From NCBI GenBank assembly GCA_900539625.1, contig UQCW01000005.1, positions 36,750 to 100,749 of the forward strand: 64,000 nucleotides of DNA, given 5' to 3'. The position numbers and the translations under genes are program-made. This DNA comes from an uncultured Prevotella sp. (lineage in GTDB: Bacteria > Bacteroidota > Bacteroidia > Bacteroidales > Bacteroidaceae). This document shows, in pieces, positions 1 to 8,000 of this stretch (position 1 is its first letter; each line of letters begins with the position of its first letter). Under the pieces are notes generated by a model. The model was not told the origin of the DNA. It saw only the letters and a program-made list of their open reading frames with translations, and did no database searches.

Positions 1-285
1 AATGTGCTGGAGCGTGCTTTCGAACTCTCTTCGATGGGCATCCGTGTTGACAAAGAGGCTTTGCTCCGCCAGCTTAAGGAAAGCGGCAAGGAAGATCGCC
101 TGAAGTTTTATTTCCACCGCCGTTTGGTTGAGGGCACGCTGCCTTTGAGCGTTGGTGGCGGCATCGGACAGTCGCGCCTTTGTATGCTTTATCTGCGCAA
201 GGCGCATATCGGCGAGATTCAGGCCAGCATCTGGCCCGACGAGATGCGCCGTGAATGTGAAGAAGCGGGCATTCCGTTGATTTGA
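1..285 (+). CDS. asnA: Aspartate--ammonia ligase, C-terminal part (cut by window edge)
   Basis: These are the last 94 residues of the ammonia-dependent asparagine synthetase, which makes asparagine from aspartate, ammonia and ATP in the cytoplasm. The frame is already open at base 1, so the N-terminal part (the family is about 330-345 residues) lies outside the window. The block GGGIGQSRLCML, about 50 residues into the fragment, is the motif 3 region of the class II synthetase-like fold, and HIGEIQASIW near the end is typical of AsnA. The frame is intact to a TGA, and a short GC-rich hairpin with a T run follows directly. I see no other gene for asparagine synthesis here. The identification is firm; only the missing N-terminus is unknown. 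Confidence 0.93.
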   Translation, partial: NVLERAFELSSMGIRVDKEALLRQLKESGKEDRLKFYFHRRLVEGTLPLSVGGGIGQSRLCMLYLRKAHIGEIQASIWPDEMRRECEEAGIPLI

Positions 286-298
286 TAAGAACGCCATT

Positions 299-318
299 GG
301 CCAGAGGGCCGGTTTTTT
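299..318 (+). terminator. Rho-independent terminator of asnA
   Basis: GGCC at 299-302 pairs with GGCC at 307-310 around a four-base loop, followed by a run of six T at 313-318. It begins 14 bases after the asnA stop codon. The stem is short, so strength is uncertain. Confidence 0.55.
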
Positions 319-320
319 AT

Positions 321-367
321 ACGCACAGAGCCGCGAGCAAACTGATGTTGCTCGCGGCTCTGTGCGT
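321..367. repeat. Perfect 20-bp inverted repeat (hairpin) between convergent genes
   Basis: Bases 321-340 and 348-367 are exact reverse complements around a seven-base loop, with GC-rich arms that include GCCGCGAGCA. It lies between the convergent ends of asnA and the lipoprotein gene. No T run follows it on either strand, although the asnA terminator T run lies just upstream. It could block both transcripts or protect 3' ends; that role is inferred. Confidence 0.7.
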
Positions 368-399
368 TGTTGGGCGAAAGGTTGGTTGGGGTTGAAATA

Positions 400-427
400 G
401 TTCAACTCATTCTTTCACCATTACTTA
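400..427 (-). repeat. Partial copy of the TAAGTAATGGT dispersed element
   Basis: On the minus strand this reads TAAGTAATGGTGAAAGAAT and continues as GAGTTGAAC. It matches the terminal inverted repeat of the 93-bp element at 57018-57110 with two base differences. It overlaps the stop codon of the lipoprotein gene, whose TAA is inside the repeat. Confidence 0.6.
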
Positions 428-1089
428 TCTTGTGAGACAATGATGTCTGTGCTGACGCCAGCGGAGGTCAGCGTGAGCGTGGCGTTGCGCTTTGCGTTGG
501 TGTTGTTGCCAGTGTAGCTCACTTTGATTTTATGCAATCCCTTGCTGAAGGAAGTGGAGTCGGGCGTGATCCATTCTGCAGACGAAGAGAGCGTGGCGCC
601 ATCTTGGTAGACCTTGAAAGTGATGGTGGTGTCGTTGGCGGCGGCCTTCAGCATCAGGGGGAAAGTGGCCTGTGTGGTCAGCAGCTTGTCGGTGTTGGTG
701 TAGAACGGCATGGGCTGCGTGATGTTCAGCCATCCTCGCTGGATGACTGGCATGCTCGGGCTGACATTCGACGTGACGTTGATGTAGGCAATGCGTGTGC
801 TGCCAGTGTTGTTGACGTCAGTGGTGATGTCGAGGCGCGTGTCGGCCGATTTATATTGCGGAATGGTCATGGACGTTGGCGTGACGCGCATCCATGAGGC
901 CGTTGAGGCCAGTGTCCATGAATCGAGTGAGAGCAAATGAATCGTGTCGCTCTGCTGATCTGCAAAAAAATCCATGCCGTTGATCTTCAGCGGGCTGAAG
1001 AACGTTTGGTGGAGTTCGTAGTTTGAATCTCCGCATGAGGCAAGCGCCAAGGCTGCGCAGGGGAGGAGAGAGGCAATTAATTTCTTCAT
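421..1089 (-). CDS. Lipoprotein with BACON-like repeats
   Basis: A 222-residue exported protein of unknown function. The N-terminus is a lipoprotein signal: two lysines, a hydrophobic stretch and the lipobox LASC with Cys19 as lipidation site. The rest resembles two BACON-type beta-sandwich repeats: about residues 60-107 (SWTLASTASWMRVTP, then IAYINVTS) and 165-220 (SSSAEWITPDS, then NATLTLTSAG). BACON domains in Bacteroidetes are often carried by cell-surface proteins that bind glycans or mucin, but no catalytic domain is attached here, so the role is open. The gene sits 70 bases downstream of lptD on the same strand and may be cotranscribed. Its stop codon lies within a dispersed repeat. 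The BACON assignment is by pattern only. Confidence 0.7.
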   Translation of the reverse strand: MKKLIASLLPCAALALASCGDSNYELHQTFFSPLKINGMDFFADQQSDTIHLLSLDSWTLASTASWMRVTPTSMTIPQYKSADTRLDITTDVNNTGSTRIAYINVTSNVSPSMPVIQRGWLNITQPMPFYTNTDKLLTTQATFPLMLKAAANDTTITFKVYQDGATLSSSAEWITPDSTSFSKGLHKIKVSYTGNNTNAKRNATLTLTSAGVSTDIIVSQDK

Positions 1090-1159
1090 TTATTTAGATG
1101 TTTTGGGGTTTGCTGAGGCTTTTGAGAGTTGAGAGACAGGGCTTTCGGCGGGACATTTC

Positions 1160-3997
1160 TCAATACCATTCAATGTTTGAACTATAGGAACTTCGCTTGT
1201 CCCACTTCAATGCGTCGGCCAGTTCGTTGGCACGTGCGCGGAAGGTGAAGTTGAACGAAGAGTAGGGGCGGAGCACCACGGAGCACGACATCTCAAAGCA
1301 ATGGAGATCGCGCGAGACGGAGGCCGTTGTCATTGAGAGTTCGTGATAGTTGAAGTCATAGCCCGAGGTGAAACTGATGTTCCATCCTTCGGCAATGCGC
1401 AAGTAGCCCGAGAAGTTCATGGTTTGCGTGAACGAATAGGGATATCGCATGCGGCGCACATTGATTTGCTTCGAGCGGTCTTCCGCCATGGAGATGCCGT
1501 ATGACACCGTGAACGACCAGGGGAGAGAGAAGCGGAGGTAGCCGTCTTCGTCCACCTTGGCCTTCTGTTTTTTCTGCTTGCCGCCTTTCTTGGCGTTGCG
1601 CAGGTCGGGGTCGATGTTGGCATCTTCTGCGTCGGTGTCCGTGTCGGTGTCGGTCTCGTCGTTGCTTGCCGTTGAGCGGTCGGACCGCCGGCTGAAGAGT
1701 TTTGACAGCGTTTCGTTGTTAAACGTGTAGGAGAGGTTTTGCGACATGCCCTGGAAGCGTCCGAAGCGTCCGTAGCTCCATTCCGTTCTGTCGGAAGTGA
1801 CGACACGGCCGTTTTTGTCGAAGGCGTAGGCATAGGTGGCAAACACTGCCGCCATGGAGAACGTGTAGTTCTTCGTCAGTTTCAAGCGGATGCGCGTGTT
1901 GAGGTTGCTCCAGGGGCGCGTTTCTGCCGCCATGTTATAGGAGAGCGCGCCATAGAGCTCGTCGATGATGCTGATTTTTCGTTCGCCAGTTGTGTCGCGG
2001 TCGCTCTTCACCTTCATTTCCACGTTGTTTGACACCGACATGGTGATCATGCCCTGCTTCGTTCCAGAGGGATAGCTGTAGATGCCGCCGGAGTAGGGAG
2101 AATAGGTGACGGTGGAGACTTCGCCGTTGGCGTCGGTCTTGACGTAGGTGCGCTGGTAGCCGTAGTGCGACGAGGTGAAGTCGGGGGCGTAGCTGAAGGA
2201 GACGCTGGGCTTGAAGACGTGGCGCACGGCGATGATTTTATCGCCGAAGAGCTTTCGCCACGGTTTGTAGAAACCATAGAGCGTGGTGTTGGCCGAAACG
2301 CCGAGGCTCCAGTCGTAGAGGTTGTAGAAGCCGTATGTGGTGTCGGCCACTTCCTTTTGTGTGGTCTCGTCCCATGAGCGCATCACGCGATTGGTGTACA
2401 TAATGTCGCGCAAGGAGAACTGCGGAGAGATGTTGATGTATTTAAAGACCTGGAAGGTGGCGTCGATGGGAATGCGGTGTTGCATGCCGTTTCGCCAGTC
2501 TTTGACGAGGTTCGACTTGAAGAGTTTGTCTTCCTTCGTGTTGATGCTGTTGGAGAGCGATCCCGTGTAGGACATGGAGATTTTCTCATACCAGCGCTCC
2601 TTTCCTGCCTGGTGTTTGCGGCGGAAGGGATAGAAGCGGTTGAGAGAGATGCTGAGGTCGGGGAGCGTCATGCTGACCGACGAGTCGCGCAGCGATTGCG
2701 TGAGGTTGGTCGACCCCGCGATGTTCAGGCCGATGCTCGGGAAGGTGTGTGAGAAACTCACCGAACTGGCGCGTGTGCTCTGCGTGTAGGCCAGCGGATT
2801 GTACATGCTCTCGAGGTTTGAGCGCTCGTAGTTTTCCGAGGCGAAGTTCACGCGGGCCGAGAAAGTCGTGTTGGGGCTTGCCTTGGCGTCTTTGCTGTGT
2901 GTCCACTGCACCTTGAGGCTCTTCGTCACGGCATAGTCTGGCATGTTCTTCTCGCCGTCAACGGTGCGCAGGAAACTGATGTAGAAATTGCCGTTGTAGC
3001 GATAGCGCTTGCGGTAGTTGGTCTCCGCGCTCAGTCCCCAAGAGCCTTTCGTATAGATTTCGCCGAGGGCCTTGACGTCCATGTAGTCGTTGATGGCAAA
3101 ATAGTATCCGCCATCGCGCAGATAGAAACCGCGGCTCGTTTCGTCGCCGTATGAAGGCATGATGAAACCGCTGGAATATTTCTTGTTGAAGGGTAAGAAA
3201 CCATAGGGGACGGCCAGCGGGAGCGGCACGTCAGCCACCACGAGGTAGGCCGGGCCAAACACGCTTTCCTTTCCCGGGCGCACTTTGGCGCGGGAGAGGG
3301 CTATATAGAAATGGGGATGTTTGGCGTCGCAGGTGGTGTATTTTGCATGTTCCAGATAGAGCGTTCCGTCGGCAGCGCGTTTTGAGTGTTGGCTCTGCAT
3401 GAAACCGTCGCCCTGCGTTGTCTCCACGTTCGTGATATAGCCCTTCTTTGTTTTGAAATTGAAGGCCATGAGTTCGCTGTGGTAGTTGTCACTGCCTTGC
3501 GAATAGACCGGTTTGTCTTGCAGGATGCCCGCCGTGTCGCGCTCTCCAGCCGCTCTCACCATGCTGCTGTCCATGTTCATGGTGATTTTGGCCGCGTTGA
3601 GCGTCATGTCCATGTATTTCACTTGGGCCTTTCCGTAGAGGTGCACCAGTCGCGTTTCAGCGTCGTAGACCAGTGAGTCTGTGCATTCATAGTCCACCGG
3701 TGCGTCGATGCCCGGTTTGCGTTTCGCGCTGTCGGCCGCCGTGGTGTCGATGGCCGTGCTGTCGTAGCGCAGCCCCCGTCCGCTTCTGGTGTTGGTGGCA
3801 TCGGGCAGCAGCAGGGAGTCCTTAAGACTGTCGGAAACGGAAAAAGGCACGGCAGATGGTTGCTGTCGTGCTGTATCGTGCTGTAGCGTGTCGTCAGACG
3901 TTTGTTGCGTTGCGTTCTGCCGCATTGTTTGGCTACGCGGCGTTGCGACGCTCAAGGCTACGATGGTTGTAAGAAGGAGAAATATAGGAGTTCTCAA
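1160..3997 (-). CDS. lptD: LPS-assembly outer membrane protein LptD (Bacteroidetes type)
   Basis: This 945-residue protein is the outer membrane translocon that inserts lipopolysaccharide into the outer leaflet, working with the lipoprotein LptE (a candidate is at 40238-40810). An N-terminal signal peptide is followed by a low-complexity Ser/Thr/Gln region. An OstA-like jellyroll spans about residues 100-230 (VYDAETRLVHLYGKAQVKY, then VKYMDMTLNAAKITMN). A long C-terminal beta-barrel starts near AYLVVADVPLPLAVPYGFLPF, and the protein ends in the aromatic sequence NIEWY expected of a barrel. Near residue 780 is an acidic insertion of repeated Asp-Thr pairs encoded by near-perfect hexanucleotide repeats (about 1635-1665), followed by a Lys-rich stretch. 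The length is normal for the Bacteroidetes form. Confidence 0.9.
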   Translation of the reverse strand: MRTPIFLLLTTIVALSVATPRSQTMRQNATQQTSDDTLQHDTARQQPSAVPFSVSDSLKDSLLLPDATNTRSGRGLRYDSTAIDTTAADSAKRKPGIDAPVDYECTDSLVYDAETRLVHLYGKAQVKYMDMTLNAAKITMNMDSSMVRAAGERDTAGILQDKPVYSQGSDNYHSELMAFNFKTKKGYITNVETTQGDGFMQSQHSKRAADGTLYLEHAKYTTCDAKHPHFYIALSRAKVRPGKESVFGPAYLVVADVPLPLAVPYGFLPFNKKYSSGFIMPSYGDETSRGFYLRDGGYYFAINDYMDVKALGEIYTKGSWGLSAETNYRKRYRYNGNFYISFLRTVDGEKNMPDYAVTKSLKVQWTHSKDAKASPNTTFSARVNFASENYERSNLESMYNPLAYTQSTRASSVSFSHTFPSIGLNIAGSTNLTQSLRDSSVSMTLPDLSISLNRFYPFRRKHQAGKERWYEKISMSYTGSLSNSINTKEDKLFKSNLVKDWRNGMQHRIPIDATFQVFKYINISPQFSLRDIMYTNRVMRSWDETTQKEVADTTYGFYNLYDWSLGVSANTTLYGFYKPWRKLFGDKIIAVRHVFKPSVSFSYAPDFTSSHYGYQRTYVKTDANGEVSTVTYSPYSGGIYSYPSGTKQGMITMSVSNNVEMKVKSDRDTTGERKISIIDELYGALSYNMAAETRPWSNLNTRIRLKLTKNYTFSMAAVFATYAYAFDKNGRVVTSDRTEWSYGRFGRFQGMSQNLSYTFNNETLSKLFSRRSDRSTASNDETDTDTDTDAEDANIDPDLRNAKKGGKQKKQKAKVDEDGYLRFSLPWSFTVSYGISMAEDRSKQINVRRMRYPYSFTQTMNFSGYLRIAEGWNISFTSGYDFNYHELSMTTASVSRDLHCFEMSCSVVLRPYSSFNFTFRARANELADALKWDKRSSYSSNIEWY

Positions 3998-4138
3998 AGT
4001 GGGGTTGCTTCTCTGTCAAAAGTGGGCCTCTTGAAATGGAGACCCTCCTTGAGGTTTATGTATCTGGCTGCAAAAATACGCAATTTTTTTGACTCGTGGC
4101 ATTGATTTGGCGTTAAGGGATGTCCTAAAGAATGTGTT

Positions 4139-4651
4139 TTAGGATTCTATGTGGTTTTGACGGCTGATTTGCTTCTTCTCGAAGGCGGCCTGAGGGTGAT
4201 CCATGCTGTTGCGTTCCCTGTCGGCCATGATGTCGGCCATGTTGTTTTGCGCCCATGCAATCAGGCTTTCTGCCTGCGGGATAAACGATAGGGCCCTTTC
4301 CGTAAGGGTGTATTCCACTCTCGGCGGCACTTCTGCATAGATTTTCCTGCTGACAAAACCGTCGGCTTCGAGTGAGCGCAGGGTGGAGGTCAACACCTTC
4401 TGCGAAATGTCGGGGATGTGTTTGTGCAGGGAATTGAAGCGCATACATCCGTGATGGTGCAGCGTGTAGAGAATCAGCAACGCCCATTTTCCGCAGATGT
4501 GAGACAGGATGTTGCGTATGGGGCAGTCTTTATATATGATGTCGGTGGTTGGGTTGTCCATAGGTTGTTTATGTTCAGTTGCTAATTGAGGGTTGTCCTT
4601 GGGAGGGAAGTCTGAGGCCGTTGGTTGTGCTTGAGACACCCCTGAAGACAT
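4139..4651 (-). CDS. HxlR-family winged-helix transcription regulator
   Basis: A 170-residue DNA-binding regulator of the HxlR/MarR-like group. The core begins at CPIRNILSHICGKWALLILY, the usual HxlR start with a conserved Cys, Gly-Lys-Trp and hydrophobic helix. It continues through the recognition region (ISQKVLTSTLRSLEADGFV) and the wing (PPRVEYTLTERA). HxlR proteins often sense electrophiles or redox state through the first cysteine. The N-terminal 30 residues are low complexity; a second ATG at 4559-4561 gives a 140-residue protein closer to family length, and I cannot decide between the two. The gene is divergent from the cupin gene at 4897, the usual arrangement for an HxlR regulator and its target. 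The natural signal is unknown. Confidence 0.85.
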   Translation of the reverse strand: MSSGVSQAQPTASDFPPKDNPQLATEHKQPMDNPTTDIIYKDCPIRNILSHICGKWALLILYTLHHHGCMRFNSLHKHIPDISQKVLTSTLRSLEADGFVSRKIYAEVPPRVEYTLTERALSFIPQAESLIAWAQNNMADIMADRERNSMDHPQAAFEKKQISRQNHIES

Positions 4652-4706
4652 ATCCTGGAAATGTGTTTTTGAATGTAGCTGAGAGGGTGTTGCTCACCAA
4701 TTCATA

Positions 4707-4714
4707 CAAAAGTA
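4707..4714 (-). promoter_or_regulatory. Candidate -7 box for the HxlR gene
   Basis: On the minus strand this reads TACTTTTG, matching the Bacteroidetes TAnnTTTG consensus, about 56 bases upstream of the first ATG. No TTTG box is found 19-21 bases further upstream, so it is only a half match. Confidence 0.35.
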
Positions 4715-4834
4715 CGCAAACGCCATAATATGTTACGGTGGCAAGTGTTAAACTTATTCAAATCCCATATTTTGAAGTGTCTCAGCGTCAGCAATGGTAA
4801 CCTCAGAGTAAGTAGCCAACGGCCTTGTGCCTTC

Positions 4835-4865
4835 TTGCAGGGAATGCTTTCGTGGCGTAATTTTG
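4835..4865 (+). promoter_or_regulatory. Candidate promoter of the cupin gene
   Basis: TAATTTTG at 4858-4865 matches TAnnTTTG. CTTG at 4834-4837, about 20 bases upstream, matches the TTTG box in three of four bases. It is 31 bases before the ATG at 4897 and in the spacer where the divergent HxlR regulator would be expected to bind. Confidence 0.5.
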
Positions 4866-4896
4866 CACCGTCATTAATCAATTAATTCTCAGAGAT

Positions 4897-5349
4897 ATGA
4901 AAACTGCAAAAACAATTGTGAAGGCCGAGCAAGCAACGGCTGTTGACTTCGGAACGTTCGATAAGTTGAACGAGTATGTATTGGAACTCGGCCCAGAGGT
5001 GAAGATACCTGGCAAGGTGTTTGGAGGAACTTTGACTGGTGCCACGGGCGGCGAGTTTTCCTTCCAGTCGTTTGCGCCTGGTGCAGAAACGGGTTTCTTG
5101 CATACTCACAAGAATCATGAGGAACTCTATTTCTTCCTTAAAGGACAAGGTGAGTTTCAGGTGGACGGCCAAGTGTTTCCCGTTTCAGAAGGTAGTGTGG
5201 TGCGCGTGGCACCTGCTGGAAAGCGTTCCGTCAGAAACAATGGAAATGAACCGCTGGTGATGCTCTGCGTGCAATATCGCGGCAATACCTTTACGGCAGA
5301 AGATGCTGCCGACGGCGTGATTCTGAACGAGAAGGTGTTGTGGAAGTGA
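4897..5349 (+). CDS. Small cupin-domain protein
   Basis: A 150-residue cytosolic protein with one cupin beta-barrel. The metal-binding motif is clear: GFLHTHKNHEELYFF carries His69, His71, His74 and Glu75, and a second half motif lies in the region EGSVVRVAPAGKRSVRN. The start matches an AT-rich leader and a promoter 31 bases upstream. Members of this group next to HxlR regulators are often quinone- or aldehyde-responsive, but the substrate cannot be read from the sequence. There is no signal peptide. The gene stands alone; the next plus-strand gene is 850 bases away. The fold is certain and the reaction is not known. Confidence 0.85.
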   Translation: MKTAKTIVKAEQATAVDFGTFDKLNEYVLELGPEVKIPGKVFGGTLTGATGGEFSFQSFAPGAETGFLHTHKNHEELYFFLKGQGEFQVDGQVFPVSEGSVVRVAPAGKRSVRNNGNEPLVMLCVQYRGNTFTAEDAADGVILNEKVLWK

Positions 5350-5486
5350 TGCCGTGGCAGGACTGGCTTGTTGGTTGAACGAACATAGACGTTTTTTGGG
5401 GAGACGTACTATTGGATGTTTCGCTGAAGCGTGTTTCGGAATCAATGATACGCCGGTTGTTCCGATAGTAACAGCTATCACAAAAG

Positions 5487-5518
5487 AGGCCTGCGAAACG
5501 CAATCGTTTCGCAGGCCT
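5487..5518. terminator. Bidirectional terminator between cupin and ferredoxin genes
   Basis: A 14-bp perfect stem (5487-5500 with 5505-5518) with loop CAAT is followed on the plus strand by TAGATTTTTTA. On the minus strand the stem is followed by CTTTTG. It can serve both convergent transcripts. Confidence 0.85.
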
Positions 5519-5560
5519 TAGATTTTTTATCAACGTTGTGTTGAACGTCTTTTCGCTATA

Positions 5561-5731
5561 TTATTCGCCCGGAGCAATAGCACCTGAAGGACAAACGTCA
5601 GCGCAAGTACCGCAGTCAACGCAAACGTTAGGGTCGATAGAATACTTTTCACCTTCAGAGATAGCGCCAGATGGGCATTCGTCAATACAAGTACCGCAAG
5701 CGATGCAGTCGTCACTAATTACGTAAGCCAT
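5561..5731 (-). CDS. 2[4Fe-4S] ferredoxin, 56 residues
   Basis: A small electron carrier of the clostridial/bacterial type. Reading the minus strand from the ATG at 5729-5731 gives a 56-residue protein with two cluster motifs: Cys9, Cys12, Cys15 and Cys19 followed by Pro20, and Cys37, Cys40, Cys43 and Cys47 followed by Pro48 (CIACGTCIDECP and CVDCGTCADVCP). Length, symmetry and motif spacing match the family exactly. It is probably a low-potential electron shuttle for anaerobic enzymes; the partner is not indicated by the neighbours. A full Bacteroidetes promoter lies about 96 bases upstream, and a strong terminator follows. Apparent frames on the other strand and in shifted frames here are shadows of this gene. 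Confidence 0.95.
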   Translation of the reverse strand: MAYVISDDCIACGTCIDECPSGAISEGEKYSIDPNVCVDCGTCADVCPSGAIAPGE

Positions 5732-5826
5732 TTTGTTTGAATTTTAAATTGTTATTAATGTTGTTATGTCAGTCTGTCTCAAACAGAAGAACGACCCGCG
5801 GGCCGCTCTCATGTTGTTTCATGAAG

Positions 5827-5858
5827 CAAAGGTAATGCAATCCAATTGAAGCGCCAAA
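5827..5858 (-). promoter_or_regulatory. Ferredoxin promoter
   Basis: On the minus strand TTTG (5855-5858) is followed after exactly 20 bases by TACCTTTG (5827-5834), a full match to the Bacteroidetes housekeeping promoter. Transcription would start near 5820 and leave a leader of about 90 bases before the ferredoxin ATG. Confidence 0.7.
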
Positions 5859-6041
5859 TATTATTGCGATTTTTTTTGTCGGGGATGTGCAGGGCGGCGC
5901 GGGATAGGTTGCCGTTGCCCGTTATGCGGCGGCGCGGGAAAATCGTGTGTTTCACGGAACCTTTGTTGGTTGGTGCTGTAAAGTTTTACGAGATATTTTT
6001 GGCTGGTTCGCTTAATAGATGTATCTTCGTAATGTGTATAT

Positions 6042-6134
6042 GTAATGGTAAAAAATAACTTGACCAATTATGTAGGGGAAGGAGTTATTTCTTATGCCCT
6101 GTCTTTTTGCTCAACTTATTCTTACGCCATTACT
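6042..6134 (+). repeat. 93-bp inverted-repeat element, copy 1
   Basis: The left end GTAATGGTAAAAAATAACTT (6042-6061) and the right end, whose reverse complement starts GTAATGGCGTAAGAATAAG (6115-6133), form terminal inverted repeats. The inner part shares the block TTATTTCTTATGCCCTGTC with the copy at 57018-57110. Overall the two copies are the same length and roughly 80 percent identical by eye. It ends about 60 bases before the start of the ATPase gene and accounts for the apparent N-terminal extension of that frame. Confidence 0.75.
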
Positions 6135-6195
6135 AAGTCATGTTCGAAAACCGAAATCTCAGGACATCCGTCAAACTAATTCTGATTATCAGCTT

Positions 6196-7767
6196 ATGGC
6201 CAGACAAAAGTTACCTTTGGGCATACAAGACTTTGAAGAGCTGCGTAGGGGAGGCTATCTCTACGTGGACAAAACTGATATGCTTTGGAAAATAGCCAAT
6301 GGTAATAAGTATAATTTCTTGAGCAGACCCCGGCGCTTCGGCAAGTCGTTGCTCACGTCTGCCATGCAATGTTATTTCGAAGGACGGCGCGAGCTCTTTG
6401 AGGGGCTTCGGATAATGGATATAGAGAAAGAGTGGGTGAAGCGGCCTGTGCTTCACTTCAGCATGAATCAAGGTGGTTCGGACGTCGATTCTCTCAGTCA
6501 TTATCTTGACGACTCGTTGGCTGCTTATGAGGAAATCTATGGCAAACGCCCGACGGAGATGACGCTCAGCAACCGTTTTACTGGGATTATTCAAAGGGCG
6601 TACGAACGCAGTGGGGTGCAAATCGCAATTTTGGTTGATGAATATGATGCCCCGTTGCAGCATTCTTTTATGACCCCGCAGCATGAGGCTTGCAGAAGTC
6701 TTTATCGCGATTTTTTTACGGGGCTGAAGGATTATGGCTATTGTATCAAGTGTGTGTTCCTGACAGGAATTACTAAATTTACGCAGATTAGTTTGTTCAG
6801 CGTCTTGAACACGGTGACGAACATCAGCTTCTATGATGATTATGCCACGGTTTGCGGACTGACGGGTGACGAGATTGAAAAATGTTTTAAGGAAGAACTC
6901 AAGAGCCTTTCAGAGAAGAGAGGGTGGGAGGCTTTGCAGACGCTCGAAAACTTGAAGGAGATGTATGATGGCTACCACTTCTCAGAGAGCCTTGAAGGCG
7001 TTTTTAACCCTTACAGTGTGCTTTGCGCGTTGAAGGAACAGCGTTTGAAGTCTTTTTGGATTGCGAGCGGGGCAACCGAGATGTTGCCGAAGTTGCTGAA
7101 GAATTTTGAAAGAGATGTGGAGAAACTGGATGGCAGTCTCATTGATATGGATTATCTGGAAACCGCCGATGTCAGCGTTGCCAATCCGAAGTTGTTCCTT
7201 TATCAGTCTGGCTATCTGACCATCAAAGACGTGGTGGGCGATAGCTATGTGCTGGGATTCCCTAATCGTGAGGTTAAGAAAGCCTTGTTTGAGATGGTGA
7301 TTCCAAACATGTTGCATCAGAGTTTGGATGAAGTTGAAAATGCCATTCAGGAAATGAAGGTTGAGTTTTCTGTGGGACATGTGGATGAAGGCGTTCGGTG
7401 TTTGAAGCAGTTGATAGCACATACTCCCTACAGTATGCAGAAGAAGGAGCATTTCGTGTTTGAAGAGCATTTCCGTTTCATTGTTAAAAATCTGTTTTAT
7501 ATTTGCGGCTTCCATGTTGAGGAGGAGGTGCAAATGTCGAATGGAAGGATAGATTTGGTTGTTCATACTCCCGACATCTTGTACGTCTTGGAACTCAAGA
7601 TGAAGGATAATGGAGGGTGTGGGTCAGCTGAGCGTCAATTGAACGAACGACACTATGCGGATGCCTTCTGTGCGAGCCACCGTCAGGTTGTTTGTCTTGC
7701 GTTGGAGTTTGACAAGGACAACCGTGGGCTTGTTGGTTGGAAGAATGTGGCGCTTCGTCAGAGGTGA
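6196..7767 (+). CDS. AAA-like ATPase / PD-(D/E)XK nuclease-fold protein
   Basis: A 523-residue protein of the widespread Bacteroidetes family with an AAA-ATPase-like N-terminus and a PD-(D/E)XK-type C-terminal domain. I start it at the ATG at 6196 because MARQKLPLGIQDFEELRRGG is the standard family start; the 34 codons upstream come from a repeat element. Visible motifs are the phosphate-binding loop SRPRRFGKSLL (Lys50, Ser51), the Walker B strand AILVDEYDAPL near residues 143-153, and the nuclease core GRIDLVVHTP with LELKMK near 451-471. The family often occurs in many copies per genome and its function is unknown; mobile-DNA-related and defence roles have been suggested. It has no operon partners here and is convergent with the next gene. 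Confidence 0.88.
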   Translation: MARQKLPLGIQDFEELRRGGYLYVDKTDMLWKIANGNKYNFLSRPRRFGKSLLTSAMQCYFEGRRELFEGLRIMDIEKEWVKRPVLHFSMNQGGSDVDSLSHYLDDSLAAYEEIYGKRPTEMTLSNRFTGIIQRAYERSGVQIAILVDEYDAPLQHSFMTPQHEACRSLYRDFFTGLKDYGYCIKCVFLTGITKFTQISLFSVLNTVTNISFYDDYATVCGLTGDEIEKCFKEELKSLSEKRGWEALQTLENLKEMYDGYHFSESLEGVFNPYSVLCALKEQRLKSFWIASGATEMLPKLLKNFERDVEKLDGSLIDMDYLETADVSVANPKLFLYQSGYLTIKDVVGDSYVLGFPNREVKKALFEMVIPNMLHQSLDEVENAIQEMKVEFSVGHVDEGVRCLKQLIAHTPYSMQKKEHFVFEEHFRFIVKNLFYICGFHVEEEVQMSNGRIDLVVHTPDILYVLELKMKDNGGCGSAERQLNERHYADAFCASHRQVVCLALEFDKDNRGLVGWKNVALRQR

Positions 7768-7789
7768 GCTTCTGAAGACCTTTCATTTT

Positions 7790-7849
7790 AAGCGTCATTA
7801 CTGAGTTCTAAGCCTCACCACTGAGTACTAAGCCTCACCATTGAAGAGA
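7790..7849. repeat. Three imperfect 20-bp tandem repeats
   Basis: Three head-to-tail units start at 7790, 7810 and 7830. The second is TAAGCCTCACCACTGAGTAC and the others differ by a few bases. They lie between the stop codon of the ATPase gene and a bidirectional terminator, with no coding potential. Confidence 0.75.
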
Positions 7850-7897
7850 GATACTTGTCTTCTTGATGGCAGAGATGTAAAACGTAGAGGTAAACAA

Positions 7898-7937
7898 AAA
7901 TCCCCCTATACCATTTCGTTGCGGTATAGGGGGATTT
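7898..7937. terminator. Bidirectional terminator
   Basis: A perfect 15-bp stem (7898-7912 with 7923-7937) of type AAATCCCCCTATACC has a ten-base loop. T-rich sequence follows on both strands. It separates the convergent ATPase and coiled-coil lipoprotein genes. Confidence 0.85.
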
Positions 7938-8000
7938 CTTTATGGCGTGTCGTCGAGCGTCTTAATGCTGGATTCTCGCGACGCGCTTGGTGCTTGTTGA

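Larger units (their letters stand above)
5732..6195. other. Gene-free stretch with ferredoxin promoter and a 93-bp repeat
   Basis: No convincing gene lies here. It holds the ferredoxin promoter (5827-5858, minus strand) and a full copy of the dispersed 93-bp inverted-repeat element (6042-6134). Weak open frames on both strands have no recognisable protein features. Confidence 0.7.

Noticed and set aside
5538..5726. A 62-codon plus-strand frame over the ferredoxin gene
   Set aside because: It is the mirror of the Cys-rich ferredoxin, whose motifs, promoter and terminator are complete.
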